From assembly GCA_024734495.1 (NCBI GenBank), contig JALMQS010000264.1, positions 310,001 through 374,000 on the forward strand: a stretch of DNA of 64,000 bases. Direction: 5' to 3'. Both the position numbers and the translations under genes were made by a program. A model generated the notes under the pieces. The model ran no database searches. It was not told the origin of the DNA and was given only the letters and a program-made list of their open reading frames with translations. This DNA comes from Forficula auricularia. Taxonomy: Eukaryota; Arthropoda; Insecta; Dermaptera; Forficulidae. Below are positions 11,072-22,810 of this stretch, one piece after another; the stretch's first letter is position 1, and each line of letters starts with the position of its first letter.

Positions 11072-12923
11072 AAGTAATTTTTTTGAGCTGTCGCCTTTGC
11101 TTGCGCTCCATTTAGTTCTAATATATATTTTTATCATTAAAGGGATCTCTAATGAGTGTCCGTGTGTCCGTCCGTCCATTGGGTGGTGATAACTTCAAGT
11201 GGATGACCCCGGGGTCACCCTTACCTTCCCCTCAGCATCAATAGACCGAGATTAAAGATTGGACAAATAATCGATTCAATGGACCAGATGACAATGAAAA
11301 TATTTTGTCTCGGATTAACGAATAATTTCCACTCCATAGACATCTCAAAATCGATAATAAAATATCCACTTCAAAAAGTTACTAACGCATTTATCTTTCA
11401 ATCCGCTTCGAATTTAACAAAACAAAAAAAAAACTGGTCGCCAACAAGAAACGAATTTCTTTAGTTTAGTTCAAGAAAGTCCAATGTCTTTATTTTAAGT
11501 TTCTAGTAAATAAAGTAAATAATAGAGTGGCTGTGTTATCATTACGGTATTACGGTGTTATTTTTGGCCAGAAATGAATTATGGAGCTGGTGCGTTATCA
11601 TGGTGCAATTGCCAACAATTGTTCTTCCATAAATCGGGCCGTTTTTATCTACGAATCTCTTCACACAGCCGAAACAACAAGATCAAATAGTATTCTTGAT
11701 TAATTGTTAGGACATTGTGGTAAAAATTTAAACAAATTTATATGGGAATAAAAGAGAAAGCATTTAATCTTTAGGACAAATTGTAAGACTTTAGTAGAAA
11801 TATCAGAGGGAATTCATTTTCTTTCTCCTTTAAAATACATTGGTTAATCTGAACCCGAGCTTATTTTTTCGAAAACATTCCAACTGTTTTCAAAAAAAAA
11901 AAGATGCTCAAATCTTTAGTTTTATATGGGAATGTGTATTTATATTGTTAATATAATTTGGTAAATATTTATATTGATTACATTATTGCAAATCAACAAT
12001 ATGAAATAATTAGATAATTATTTATTTTTGTTTTTTATTATTTTTATTTATTATTTTATGGTATACAAACAGAGGTTCTGAACCTTTTTAAGCCGCGACC
12101 CGAATTTGAAAAATATATTCATGTCCAAAAACCCCCAAATTTTTTTCATTTCCTTTTTTTTTTTAGATCATACTTAAGCAATTTTAAAATGGGAACCTTC
12201 CAAAAAACACGTGTTTATAATATTTTTAATTTTACTCTGCGCGAGCTAGCTAAGAACTAGTGGTATGCACAATGCCAAAATTGCACAAGAATTTTTTGAT
12301 CATACCTCTCTCGTAGGTAGGTATGTTCCTTTAAAGAAAGTTCTTCAAGAGGAGATATTGAAATGGAATGGAATCGATTAAGGGGTATGTAATTATACTC
12401 TCGGAGCGGAGGAATCAGATCGGAATTCGCAGACAATCGACTTTTGAGGGGTTGAAAAGAAAAAGAAGAAAAAGAAGAGGGTTCAAAGAAGAAGCAGAAG
12501 AAGAAGAAGACGAAGAATATTGATTGAATACCAAGGGGCAAGCAAGCAACGTGTTATCAGACTTCATAGATATATATACGTAGAAATAAATGAGGAAATG
12601 TTCCTGGGGAGTGAGGGGGATACCAGTTCATAAAAGACCCTTCTTTAGGGGGTGAGGGCAAAAAGAGCATCGGCTGGTGGCTGAAGAAGAATGAACACTT
12701 CAACTATTGATGGGTTACATTCCATCCAAACATCTTAGGATTCTCCTGGTCACAGGAGAGAGAAAGAGAGCCCCTTTGCACCCCCTACCATATCGAGAAA
12801 TAATAAAAAAAGGGCATCGATATCTAATTGGAATAAGATTCCAGCGCAATGAAGAATTTATGCAATTGAAAAATGCCTGATCACAATCAGAAAATGAGAG
12901 AGAGAAATTCCCATTTAGCCAAC

Positions 12924-12947
12924 GAGAGAGAGAGAGAGAGAGAGAGA
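12924..12947. repeat. (GA)12 microsatellite
   Basis: Uninterrupted GA repeat in a purine-rich stretch. Confidence 0.9.
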
Positions 12948-13414
12948 AAATGCCACGTACTTTGAACATACCACACGTGACTTGCATTTCAAATTTAACA
13001 ATACATCAACAATATATCTATAAAATATATGAATTAACAATATATCAATAAAATTAAAAACAAAATAATTAGTTATAAAATAATTGTTATAATTAAATAA
13101 TAATAAGAAGAAATAAGGAGGAGATAATTAGCTCATTAATACATTTATGAGTAATTTTACAATAACCCTTTTAATTAATGTATACAATTTTTGATTCGAT
13201 TCTTTCGCAGCCCTTAAGTTATGCAACCAATAACTCTCCGAGACGTATCATTTGTATACCCTATAGGCGATCCTATACAGAGGAAGGAACATCGGTCAAT
13301 TTTTTTCTCTTATATGCACCCTATATATAGGAACTTATGGAAATAATTCATGTGAAAATGGAGTGTCCCAAAGAGCGGGGGGGGGGGGTAATTAATAGGA
13401 TAATAATGAATATA

Positions 13415-13633
13415 TCTATAATAATATGATATAAAGCTGGTGAGTTTGTTGGTTTGAAATAGCTAATCTCAGGAATTACTAAACTGATTTTAAAAATATT
13501 TTTGCATTAGATAGCCCGTTTATTCATTAGGGTTCTAGGCTATATAACTTCATGCTACGACTCTGAGGTACCCCTTTTCGGTCCTTTCAAGCTTCCTTCT
13601 TCTTTGGCAACCTAAGGCGGGCCTCGCAGCTAG
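13415..13633 (+). mobile_element. Short non-autonomous Helitron
   Basis: Starts with TC after an A (13414) and ends with CTAG before a T (13634), the canonical A/T insertion. The 5' part has the Helitron-like run ATATAAAGCTGG followed by GTTTGAAATAGCTAATCTCA, a block widespread in arthropod Helitrons. The 3' end has a GC-rich segment (AAGGCGGGCCTCGCAG) before CTAG. Length is 219 bp; no coding. Confidence 0.75.
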
Positions 13634-13653
13634 TAAAACAATGAATTTTAAAG

Positions 13654-14071
13654 CAGTGGTTTTTAATCTTTTTAAGATCACGACTCGAATTTGAGAAATA
13701 TGTTCATGTCGTGACCCCCCCCCCTCCAAATGACAAATTTTTTGAATAACTTTTTGTATCTAGATCATACTTAAGAAATTTTCTTCAATTTTACAATGAT
13801 GATCTTTTTTTAACTCATTTATTATATATATTTTTTTACTTAAAATAAACAAGGAGAGTTTTTGATCCAAAGAAAATTTAATGAAAAAGTACGTGTTTTT
13901 CATATTTTCATTTTTAATAGTACTATTGAATAAATTAAAATATATTCTTAAACTTATTGAAAATAAATATATAGTGGGTAAAATATTTGGTAAACGACAC
14001 TGTGCGCGCGACCCAAAGAATATGCTTTGGAACCCAAAATTGGGTCACAACCCATGGTTTAAAAACCAGTG
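13654..14071. mobile_element. hAT-like MITE (418 bp)
   Basis: Left end CAGTGGTTTTTAATCTTTT; right end complement CACTGGTTTTTAAACC. Flanks TTTTAAAG and TTTTAGTA match at 5 of 8 positions. A fragment of the same family lies at 12074-12180. The open frame over 13881-14087 is not transposase-like. Confidence 0.6.
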
Positions 14072-14079
14072 TTTTAGTA

Positions 14080-17000
14080 AAGAATGATCACAAATTTAAA
14101 AAATGAATTAGTTCCGTTTTACTAAACCCTAAAAAAAAAAAAATAAAGAAATGAATTTTTTTTATAAAAGATGCATGTATTTTAGAATATGTATGCATAG
14201 GTATGTGTATGTGGGATGGGGGGGGGGTGATATTTTGAACACAAGGGGGTTGCGTTGTTTTCTGTATCAGAGGATTTTTGAGTGGTTGGTTGACTTAGCT
14301 TAGCACATAGAAGCCATTTGTCTCGAGGGCTCTTAATTTTTAATAAAAGCCCCTAAGACCGACCGACCAGCCTACTCTTGAAAAGTAACGAAAAGAGAAC
14401 AGATTAAGTAACAAACAAAGAGAGAACTTTTTCTTTAGCTCTTTTTGGTTTTTTTTTTTAACTGAACATTTAAAAAGAAATTATCTTCAAGTATAGGATT
14501 TTTTTTTCAATTTTATCAGCAAAGGTCAATCGAATCGAACCGATGGCGATAGCGAAATTAAATTTAGATGATTTTGCACAATATAATGGAAAATGTTTCA
14601 ATTCGAAACTAAAAAATTATTAACTACTTATATAATAATTCAATATAATAAAATATTCTGGCATGTTGCACAAAGTACTAAAAGTAAATTAGGCATCAAG
14701 TGACATCAAATCGATCAAGAAGAAAAGATTAATTGAATTGAATTTTTCAATGATCTTCTATTTCTTGTTCCTACACATGTACTTAATAAATGTACAATTA
14801 TTATAAAATCCTTTCTTTATTTTCAATGCATTTTGAGGGTTTTTTTACAAAAGTAAAGCGCTAACAATCGATTTTTTAAATTATTGACATTGTTGCCATA
14901 GTTTTTCGAAAGTCATTGTTAGTGGCTATATATATATATAAGTGTATATATATATCCCTAATATATTTTTTTTTCACGTTGTAGAATATATCGTTTTTTT
15001 TTTTAATAGAAAATTTAAATTAGAATTTTCCTGGAATTTAATACTACTAGGTACGTACTAGTACTGAATTACAAGAGTAAACTTAGTTGTGTACTGAGTA
15101 ACTTTGTTTTTATATTGTTGAAAATGAATAAAATTTCATGAAATTTTGAAATACTTTGTGATTTGGCGTTCCTGTTTTGGATATTTTTTTACAGACTTTC
15201 TGATCAAATGAACTAAAAATTCGTCTCAAAATTTTTTTGAATTTTTAATTTTTTTTTCGAAAATATTTCAAAAATCAAAAGATAAAAGGCATAATCGGAA
15301 AACACTGAATATTACCTATTAAAGGTAAATTTTGGAAGGGATTATAATTTTCTCTTATTTGAAAAAATAATCTAATCTAAAAAAAAAGTCGAATAGAATT
15401 TTAATTAATCAATTCAACAATCTCGTTGTTGATTTGGCAACATTGTTGAATGCAAAAAACCATTTAGAGAAGAAACTAGAACCGCCATGGGCTATGTATT
15501 AATAGTTTAAAATTATTTAAAATAAAAATCATCCCCAGGTTTTTATCTATGAATAAATTAATATCATTTATTATTATTTTATTTAAATTGTTAATCACTA
15601 ATCGATTATTATGCAACAAAGTAAATAATAGTCACGTAACAATATCCCGATGCTTTTACCTTAATTGGCAACAAAATGAAAATAAATAGAAATAAATAAG
15701 TACATTTTTCTTTTAGCTTAATGATGATCGAACCTGTTTGATTTTTTTATTTGCCAACTTATTTATATTATATTTATCACTATATAAAAATATAGGCAGG
15801 TAATAAGTATTAAAATATAAATTGCCAACTTAACCAAACCAAAAAAGGATTTAATTTTTTTTTATTTTTCTCTTTTCAAAACGATTGAAGGATTAATCTT
15901 TTTGGAATATATTTATTTTTTTCATTAACAATTTCTTTTTTAGGAATGTTGCAAAAAAATTCACATCTACGTGTGAATGAATTATTACTATATATATTGC
16001 TAGTAAATAAAGGTGATAATTTATTTATTTATTTAAATAAAAAGGGGGTGCATTTCAACGCCTGAGGAACAAAAAGCATTTTTATTTTATTAAACATTAA
16101 TTATTTAGAAAAAACAATTTTCTGTCCAAAAAACAAAAAAACAATAACAACATTAAAAGGGTGTTTTATCATTAAAGAATTATATATTAATATAGAAACT
16201 TGTATATGTTATATAAATTAATTATGATTTTGTTTAAAAAAAATATCAAAAGATGGCGTTGATTTATGCGTTAATTAAAAGAATCACAAACGACTTGGCG
16301 AAGTTTTGATTAATTTGTTATTTCTTCAATTAATGCTTTAGATATTTATAAATAATTTCAGAATTCTATTTCTGGGACATTAGAAATGTTTTTTTTTTAT
16401 TCATAAGAACATTTCGTTTTTGGAAAATAATCAACAAAATATCTGAAGATTAGATTCGTTTAATGTATATAACCTTAAAACTTATATCTTTGAATTGAGG
16501 TTAAGTATCGATTTATTAAATAGGTTAGGAGAAACTACGTTTAATATTGTTGTTTTTTGATTTTTTTTTTCATTCAATTTTTAAATCTCAATTGAATAAG
16601 ATTTGAAATTTAATCAAGATAATTGAGTGTATAAAAGTGGGAAATTTCTTACTTTGAATAATTCAATATGAGTGATTTGTTAAAAAAAATAATATATTGG
16701 GGATATATATATAATTATATATATATAAGCTTAAATCTATTACTTGAATTGAGTTTAACAATCAATCTCTCTATTTATTTTATTGAATAAAATAGGTTAT
16801 AAACAAATTGATTGTGTAGGTATTTAATATCTACGAATTTTATGTTTAAACTAAAGAAACCTCATTCAAATATATTTTTCTAAGGCTAGATCTATAGAAA
16901 ATATAAGGATGAATGAAAAAAAATAAACATTTTCAATATATTATCTGTGATATTAGGTACAAAATTATTGCATTGTTGGCGACTTAACCTCAAATCTATA

Positions 17001-17240
17001 CATTGGGGGGATTGATAGGCTCGAAATTTTTCAATCTATACTATATATTGTCGATTTGATTGTAAATTTATGATAATAGGTATTATAGACATTTCAAAAA
17101 TAATACATATAATATAATAATTTCTGATTTTATACCTTACTAAATGTTTGTTTATAATAATATTAAAGAATTTGAATGAGGCGATCCAGGATTCAAATAA
17201 GAGAAAAATTATATCTAACAAGATGTCATTTCTTAGAGAA
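14080..17240. other. AT-rich stretch, nothing recognised
   Basis: Over 3 kb of A/T-rich sequence with homopolymers and a G-run at 14218-14227. No convincing open frame, RNA gene or element ends were seen. Confidence 0.5.
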
Positions 17241-17245
17241 AGCTT

Positions 17246-17302
17246 TTTTCAAAAGCGGACGTTTCAGAGATCTTTTCACCACCTTCTTCAGAGTTTTGAA
17301 AA
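17246..17302 (-). ncRNA. Hammerhead-like motif, CTGAAGA type (family E)
   Basis: On the minus strand CTGAAGA (17285-17291; N7 is variable in hammerheads), GAAA (17262-17265) and GTC (17258-17260) are in order. Helix I is strong: TTTTCAAAA pairs with TTTTGAAAA (9 bp) across a small CT/CGC internal loop. Helix II is poor (AGGTGGTGA...TCTCT), so this is probably a decayed copy. It is related to the pair at 19713-19818. Confidence 0.45.
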
Positions 17303-17416
17303 TGTCAATGAAGGAAGTACAAAGTGTCATTCCCTTTTGTCTCCTCTCTAAGTGGCAGTTGGTGTGAGAATATTCTATAATATAACTTTCCATCAATCAG
17401 CAGAATTAAAATAATA

Positions 17417-17490
17417 CCAGCTGCGAAGCCCGCCTTTTGACCCTGAACATTCGTGGATTTTAAAATAATCAGCTGCAAAGCCCGCCTTGG
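17417..17490 (-). mobile_element. Two tandem Helitron-type 3' ends
   Basis: On the minus strand GGCGGGCTTTGCAGCTGA and, about 45 bp on, GGCGGGCTTCGCAGCTGG repeat the GGCGGGC(C/T)T(C/T)GCAGCT end seen at 13633. Both terminate in CTRR. They may be overlapping decayed Helitron termini. Confidence 0.35.
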
Positions 17491-17519
17491 CTCAACACCA
17501 CTCCGCGAAACTGGACAAA

Positions 17520-18751
17520 CCAAGAGACTGTTTACTGCTTTATTATATAGTATTAATATTAATATAAATTTTCTAGTTTTAATACATTTGACATAAACTA
17601 TTTGTGGGCTTTAAATGAGTGGCTCGCTACAAACACCATAAGCGCTTTATAATATAATATTATTCATTTATATATTGGGAAATGGCAGCCCCCTCTACCT
17701 CTCCCCGCCCTCCGAAAATAATTTCTACCTCCTGTGTGTATTTATAGTATAGGTACCTAAAATTGTAATAAAAAATATTTTAACGCCAATCATTTATGCA
17801 AATCATATGATTGTTTTTAACGATAAAAAAAAATTATTCAAATATGGAATAATTAAATTTTTTATTTTTTAAATTTTTTATTAACATAAAAACTGTCGCT
17901 TGAAAATGTTTTCCCGTCTAAAAACGTAATAAGGGTGCGGCTTGCGGGGTGTTTTTAGCTGCTGAAGTGCATATTCACCCTCTATCGTTTATGTTTTTCA
18001 TTCCCCGGCCGAAAACACTTTCCCTCATTTCTGTGGCTGGAAAATGCCACGCTTAAGAGCCACCTCCTCATCCTCATCTTCATACAAAACACTCATGTTT
18101 TTTTTTTTACTTGTTCTTCTTTCACGAGACGACGATGAGAAAGCAAAATTGGCTCAACTCACGACTCCACGTTAATTATTCATGGAGTCAACTCGTATAT
18201 AATGAATCGCGGCCTATTGTTACTTCAATTAGTTAAGTGGAAGTGGGAAAAGTGGCCAAGGTACCAGCCAGCCTGAATCAACCACCCTTGGATTCAAAAC
18301 AGACAGACAGACAGAATCCTCCTCGGGTTGTTATTGTTGTTGATCTACGCAATAAAGAGAACAAAACATTCATTCCATGATATTTGTATCCGTCAGAAAA
18401 GGTGATACCGAACACATTAGATCATTGAAAATGTACCCTTTTTGTTTAAAAATTGTCTTTTTAAAATGAACTAAACCATGATTGGGGAACCTTTTCTGTC
18501 TTAAAGGTCACATTGACAATGTCTATTTATCATGAAAAGGCCAGACATACAGGTTTTACACTTCAAATTGAACACTTTATAAATCAAATTGAACAGTTAA
18601 ATAATTTATTCATTCTCTATTTATTTATGAATATATATCGAGCTTAAGTTTCGAATTTCGTAGCTCTGAGACTTCTGGTTGCGAAACGCAGGGGCTACAT
18701 ACCTAAGTACGTAGGTACGCACTGACTAATAGATTTTTGGTCACTTTTTGA
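17520..18751. other. Spacer without recognised genes
   Basis: Moderately A/T-rich. A GC-richer patch at 17930-18360 has short pyrimidine runs and CAGA repeats but no open frame with gene character. Confidence 0.45.
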
Positions 18752-18759
18752 CCCCTGGG

Positions 18760-19350
18760 CAGGGACGTAAATAGGGGGGGGGCGGAGAGAGCAGCCCCGG
18801 GCGCCAAATTGAGATATTGATTTGACGACACAAACCTATGTAAATTAGATAATCATATTCAAATTTAGCGCCTTTGTTATAAGTTCTGGGGATTCATCAT
18901 ATGTAACTAAATTTCGATTGGTACAACTGTTTATAACTGTTTACCAGCCATATGATGAATCTATCCTAGTGTCATTAATTTGACGAAAAAGCAGAAGATG
19001 AATTAAACGAACTTTCAGAGGAAAATAAGTTTGACCGCCCCCCCCCCCCCCCCCCCCCCCCAAAGCATTGGAGATCAACATTTCTTATATGTTTATTTAA
19101 TTTTTTTTTATAACATTAAATTTTAAAATTGAAGAAAATAAAGTTCTATGTAGGGGGGGGAGTCTCTGACCCCCCCCCCCCCCGCTTGGACAATTCGATC
19201 GCGACACACTTCCGAGATCAAAAGTAGATCTTATATACCGGCGACCGCCCCCCCCCCCAAATAATCAGAGGTCTGGATCCGCGCCTGCCTAGGGGGGGGG
19301 CGCAAATTTATTTCTTGCCCCGGGTGAAATACGGCCTAGTTACGTCCCTG
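18760..19350. mobile_element. hAT MITE with perfect 8-bp duplication
   Basis: Terminal inverted repeats CAGGGACGTAAATAGG and CAGGGACGTAACTAGG (15 of 16). Perfect target duplication CCCCTGGG at 18752-18759 and 19351-19358. Length is 591 bp. The interior is packed with C/G homopolymers, including 24 C at 19038-19061. No transposase, so non-autonomous; good end conservation suggests a fairly recent insertion. Confidence 0.9.
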
Positions 19351-19694
19351 CCCCTGGGGACCACAATTTCTGGTTTTATGTCCTAAATCCGGTTTCTAAC
19401 TATTAAGGGCATCGATTCCTTTCGACTAGATGTCACAAAATGAAACTAATTTTTTTTAATTTCTGAGATACAAGCTCTCAAAGAGTCAGGACCCAGACTG
19501 GCCATCGCAATAATTCACATTATATTCTACAGAATATAAATGTGAATATAAAAATTGTTATTTACAGAATTGTTTTAGTTGATAATGGGTCTTTATCCAC
19601 TGTACCCTTCAGTTTTGAATAGACTTGATTGTTACAGTTAATTTATATAATAGTTATCAGGTATGTTCAAAAAAAGAGATAAAATAATTTTAAC

Positions 19695-19850
19695 TATCTT
19701 TTTAATTCACAGTTTCGGAGGTTTATTCCCGACTTCTTCATGGTTTTGAAAGGTCAGTGAAGGAAATACAACGTGAGATTTCCTGAAGAAGTAGGAAGGA
19801 ATAAACCTCCGAAACGTCGGCTTTGAATAATAAATATATAGTTAAAATTA
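19695..19850. mobile_element. Inverted pair of hammerhead motifs (family E)
   Basis: The plus motif is at 19783-19818. The minus partner (box I-like CATGAAGA complement at 19735-19742, GAAA complement at 19713-19716) is degraded. The two halves form an inverted repeat around 19760, the same arrangement as in the other hammerhead elements. Confidence 0.5.
19783..19818 (+). ncRNA. Hammerhead ribozyme motif, CTGAAGA type
   Basis: CTGAAGA at 19783-19789, helix II GGAAGG/CCTCC with one bulged A, GAAA at 19811-19814, then CGTC with GTC at 19816-19818. Helix III is a 2-bp ACGT palindrome, as in dimer-acting hammerheads. Helix I is weak here. Confidence 0.5.
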
Positions 19851-20877
19851 TGTACGGTATCTCTCTTTTTTACTTTATCCAATGCGAAGCATGGGAGAAA
19901 GTATTGGAATCGCTCTCGAGGCAAGCGCGACTTCAAAGGGTCCTCAGGTAAAGACTACGGAACCCATAGACTCAATTAAAGTCACAAATTGAAGTATTCA
20001 ATGAGATTGAATTTTAGCACGTGACGGTTTTGCCAAAAGTTACCTGGAATCTCGCCGAGAGGCCAAAAAGTGCCATTTTTTTGGAAGTGCGTGCGGATGG
20101 ATGGATGAATGGATGTATGTGTGTTATCGTTTTTTTCGTCTACGATTTTTTCCACACCTTTGCGCTGATTGAAATGAAATTGAAAACCTACCATTAGTTT
20201 AACAAAATGAAGCGCTGATTAGTTTTTGGTACATATCGGTCCACAAACATTAGTACTTTATTTCAGTACTTTTTTAGTTTTTTCTAAATATCTTGAAAAT
20301 GACTTAACCAATTTTGATGAAATTTAATATCCTAATTAAGTACCTTGGGGACCACAAAAAAGGTTAAATAAAGTTTTTAGTAAAATTATATTTTAATGTA
20401 CTTTACTCAAGAACATATTAATATTTCAAATGAATTTGGATAAAGTTTAGCAACGATCCGTTGCAGTTTATTTAACCTTGGACTGCCTCATCAAAATCCA
20501 TTAAATTTATTTATTTATTTTGAAAACGGTTTCATCAGGGTTTTTTTTCAAACATTCAGTATGTACATCAAGAATTATTTATCTGAACTTAGTTGAGAAT
20601 AATTTAAAAAATACTAATACGTATCTCGCTAAAAAAAAAAACTTTAATTGAAATATTTTTTTTTTTTTGTATATTTATTTGTCAATTTTTGTTGAAAAAA
20701 CACCCCAGAAATATTTGATTTTTTATTTTAATTTTCATTATTTCTTACAAATTGATGTCTATGCAGATTTGCAGCCAAGTATTTCTCAGCTTTTCAACTA
20801 ATAATTAATTAGTACCTGGAGCCACCGAGCGCTGCACGGTAACCAAATTAAAAAAAATACAAATATATATATAGTAC
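19851..20877. other. AT-rich spacer
   Basis: No gene recognised; includes (GGAT)n-like repeats at 20096-20115. Phrases such as ACTTAACCAATTTTGATGAA at 20311 resemble decayed transposon sequence. Confidence 0.4.
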
Positions 20878-21020
20878 ACGCCCCCTGGACCCCCCTGAAA
20901 CCACGCACCTCGCCCCCACCACTGCACCTCCACAGCCACCCCCACTTCGTCCCACCCCCAGATCACCCACAACTTGACCCCACCTCCTGCACCCCTCACA
21001 TCCATCCATCCATCCCCCTC
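20878..21020. repeat. C-rich low-complexity tract
   Basis: About 140 bp in which the plus strand is mainly C and A with very few G, ending in (CATC)n. The complement gives a G/W-rich open frame that is a composition artefact. The strand asymmetry is unusual for this A/T-rich region. Confidence 0.75.
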
Positions 21021-21024
21021 CCGC

Positions 21025-21115
21025 ATCAATTTTTTACATGAAATAATGTATACATTGTATTTGAGGCTTCGATTTCGGAGATTACTTCCCCACTATCTAC
21101 TGTACTTGATCTTCT
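21025..21115 (-). repeat. Inverted distant copy of the 261-bp tandem repeat
   Basis: On the minus strand, GAAGTAATCTCCGAAATCGA and AATACAATGTATACATTA match the units at 59515-60010. The helix II-like GGGGA/TCTCC stem followed by GAAATC makes it a possible hammerhead relic. Confidence 0.6.
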
Positions 21116-21925
21116 AGCTTGAAATAATATTTTTATTAAGTGTTTTTTAATAAGATGAATTTTAATCAATTAAATTGGCAAATTCTAATATATAACAATA
21201 TTTGTTATAACCTATTAGCGGGTTTTAAAATCGAAAAACCAATTAATAAATAAAAGATAATTGAAAAAAAAGTAAAAAATGTAAACAAACTTTTTTATTG
21301 AGATTTTCATCTACCAATAATTACTTTAATTAAGAAAAGATCAATTAAGATGAATTTTGATGAGGTCCAGACCTAGCCAGATCGTTTTCTCATCATCAAA
21401 ACTTGTTAATAGAGTTGGTTTCATCAAAATCGGTAGAGCCGTTTTCAAAATAGAACGAAGATACAAATATATAAATATATATACAATTTTTGCTCGTTTA
21501 ATAAGAGTAGATAAAATAAACCCTCCAGGGCAAGAACTAATAGTATCTACCTATGTCTATGAATAACTTTTTATTTTTTTTAAATTTTATTTTCAAAGTT
21601 CGACTTGGACGTAATTTCCTATTATGTATTTCTAAAAATAAAGTTTCCCTATATTTAATTTGAAATTCAAATTTTCCTACAACCTACAACACAATAACAA
21701 TTTCAAGGCTTCTCTCTCTCTCTCTGTCTCTCTTATCTTGAGTTGACGATCCAATGAATCACCATTTTTGATTAATTTATTGTCAAAACATGTCGATAGA
21801 ATAAAAAATATAGCGATTTTAGTATTATTATTGTAATTCTCTGATTTTATAGGACCTTATTTGATCGTATAGGGACGGGGTAGGTCCGGCTCAATCAGCT
21901 CTTAAATAAAATTAAATTAAATAAA
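21116..21925. other. AT-rich spacer
   Basis: Nothing gene-like. TCATCAAAATCGGTAGAGCC at 21422-21441 is a phrase common in arthropod Helitron or LINE debris. A (CT)n tract lies at 21711-21731. Confidence 0.4.
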
Positions 21926-22161
21926 CAAAAAAAAATATATATTTAATAATAAAGAAAAGAATATATAAAAGAAATTATAATTTGCCAAACAGCTTTGTAC
22001 GTTATTGATGGTTTTTAATATAACAAAAAATATATAATTAATAATAAAAAAAATATATAAAAGAAAAAAAAATATATAAAAGAAATTATAATTGGCCAAA
22101 CAGCTTTGTACGTTATTAATGGTTTTTAATATAACAAAAAATATATACTTAATAATAGGAT
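21926..22161. repeat. Tandem repeat, 111-bp period
   Basis: Two near-identical units (21971- and 22082-) share GAAATTATAATT(T/G)GCCAAAC and GCTTTGTACGTTATT(G/A)ATGG; a partial third unit lies upstream. Very A/T-rich and non-coding. Confidence 0.8.
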
Positions 22162-22199
22162 GAGTTATAAAAGAATTATAATTATAGATAAATTCAAAT

Positions 22200-22722
22200 C
22201 ACTCACAGACATGGATGGCCATCCTCTCCCCACTTCCGTATGTGCACACACTCACCATAGACTCACCCCTACTCTCAACCCTATTCTCTCAATCGCGCCC
22301 TCGCTCTGCGATTTGCCCTTTTTCCCTTCAATCTCCGCAATCCTCAACGCTTGTTGTGTCCACCTTGGAGGTTCGCCTCGCTCTCTCTTTCCCAAGGCTC
22401 GAGCCGCTGTCCCCTCCCTCACTTCTCCTCGACGTCGGCCGGCTTGCTTCCCTCACACACACACATCCGCCTCGATCTCCACACGGACAGCCGCCTCTTC
22501 CCCCTTTCCGCCTAAGGTCTATCTCTCTCCTTGTCGCACTCCCTCGGGCTGTTCGTTTTTATTAAAAACTTATAAGTGTATCGGCGCCGGGGTGTCTGGT
22601 TGCTGACACAGCGATTCACTCAACCTACTATTCAACCAGACAATCTTCGCCTTAATGCGCTAACTACATAATAATACAATTTATAATAAACATCTGTCTT
22701 TAGTGCACCGCCACCATTTACA
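22200..22722 (-). repeat. Probable 3' LTR of the env-bearing element
   Basis: Directly downstream (minus sense) of the envelope relic, a purine tract (AAAATGGAGGGTAG, 22723-22736) precedes TGTAAATGG, the expected polypurine tract and TG start of an LTR. A polyadenylation signal-like AATAAA lies at 22558-22563 (complement), followed by a GC-rich region. The far end is not defined, and the partner LTR is absent or lost in the gap. Open frames here are composition artefacts. Confidence 0.5.
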
Positions 22723-22810
22723 CTACCCTCCATTTTCTAAAAGTTGACTTCCCCGTAGGGAATCCACTTTTCACTGGGCACACCTTCTTGAGGATAGGGT
22801 GGGGAACACT

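Larger units (their letters stand above)
10105..13414. other. AT-rich repeats and spacer
   Basis: Includes a family-A terminal fragment (10147-10188), dispersed repeat copies (10415-10510 plus; 11925-12025 minus), a possible Helitron-like start near 11120 (TCTAATATAT..., then GTGTCCGTCCGTCC), a hAT-like fragment at 12074-12110, and purine-rich tracts at 12450-12520. No gene recognised. Confidence 0.45.

Noticed and set aside
20805..21029. Gly/Trp-rich 74-codon minus frame
   Set aside because: Pure consequence of the C-rich tract on the plus strand.
22160..22606. 148- and 116-codon overlapping frames on the plus strand
   Set aside because: They lie in the GC-rich LTR-like region, overlap in two frames and are low-complexity Pro/Ser-rich.
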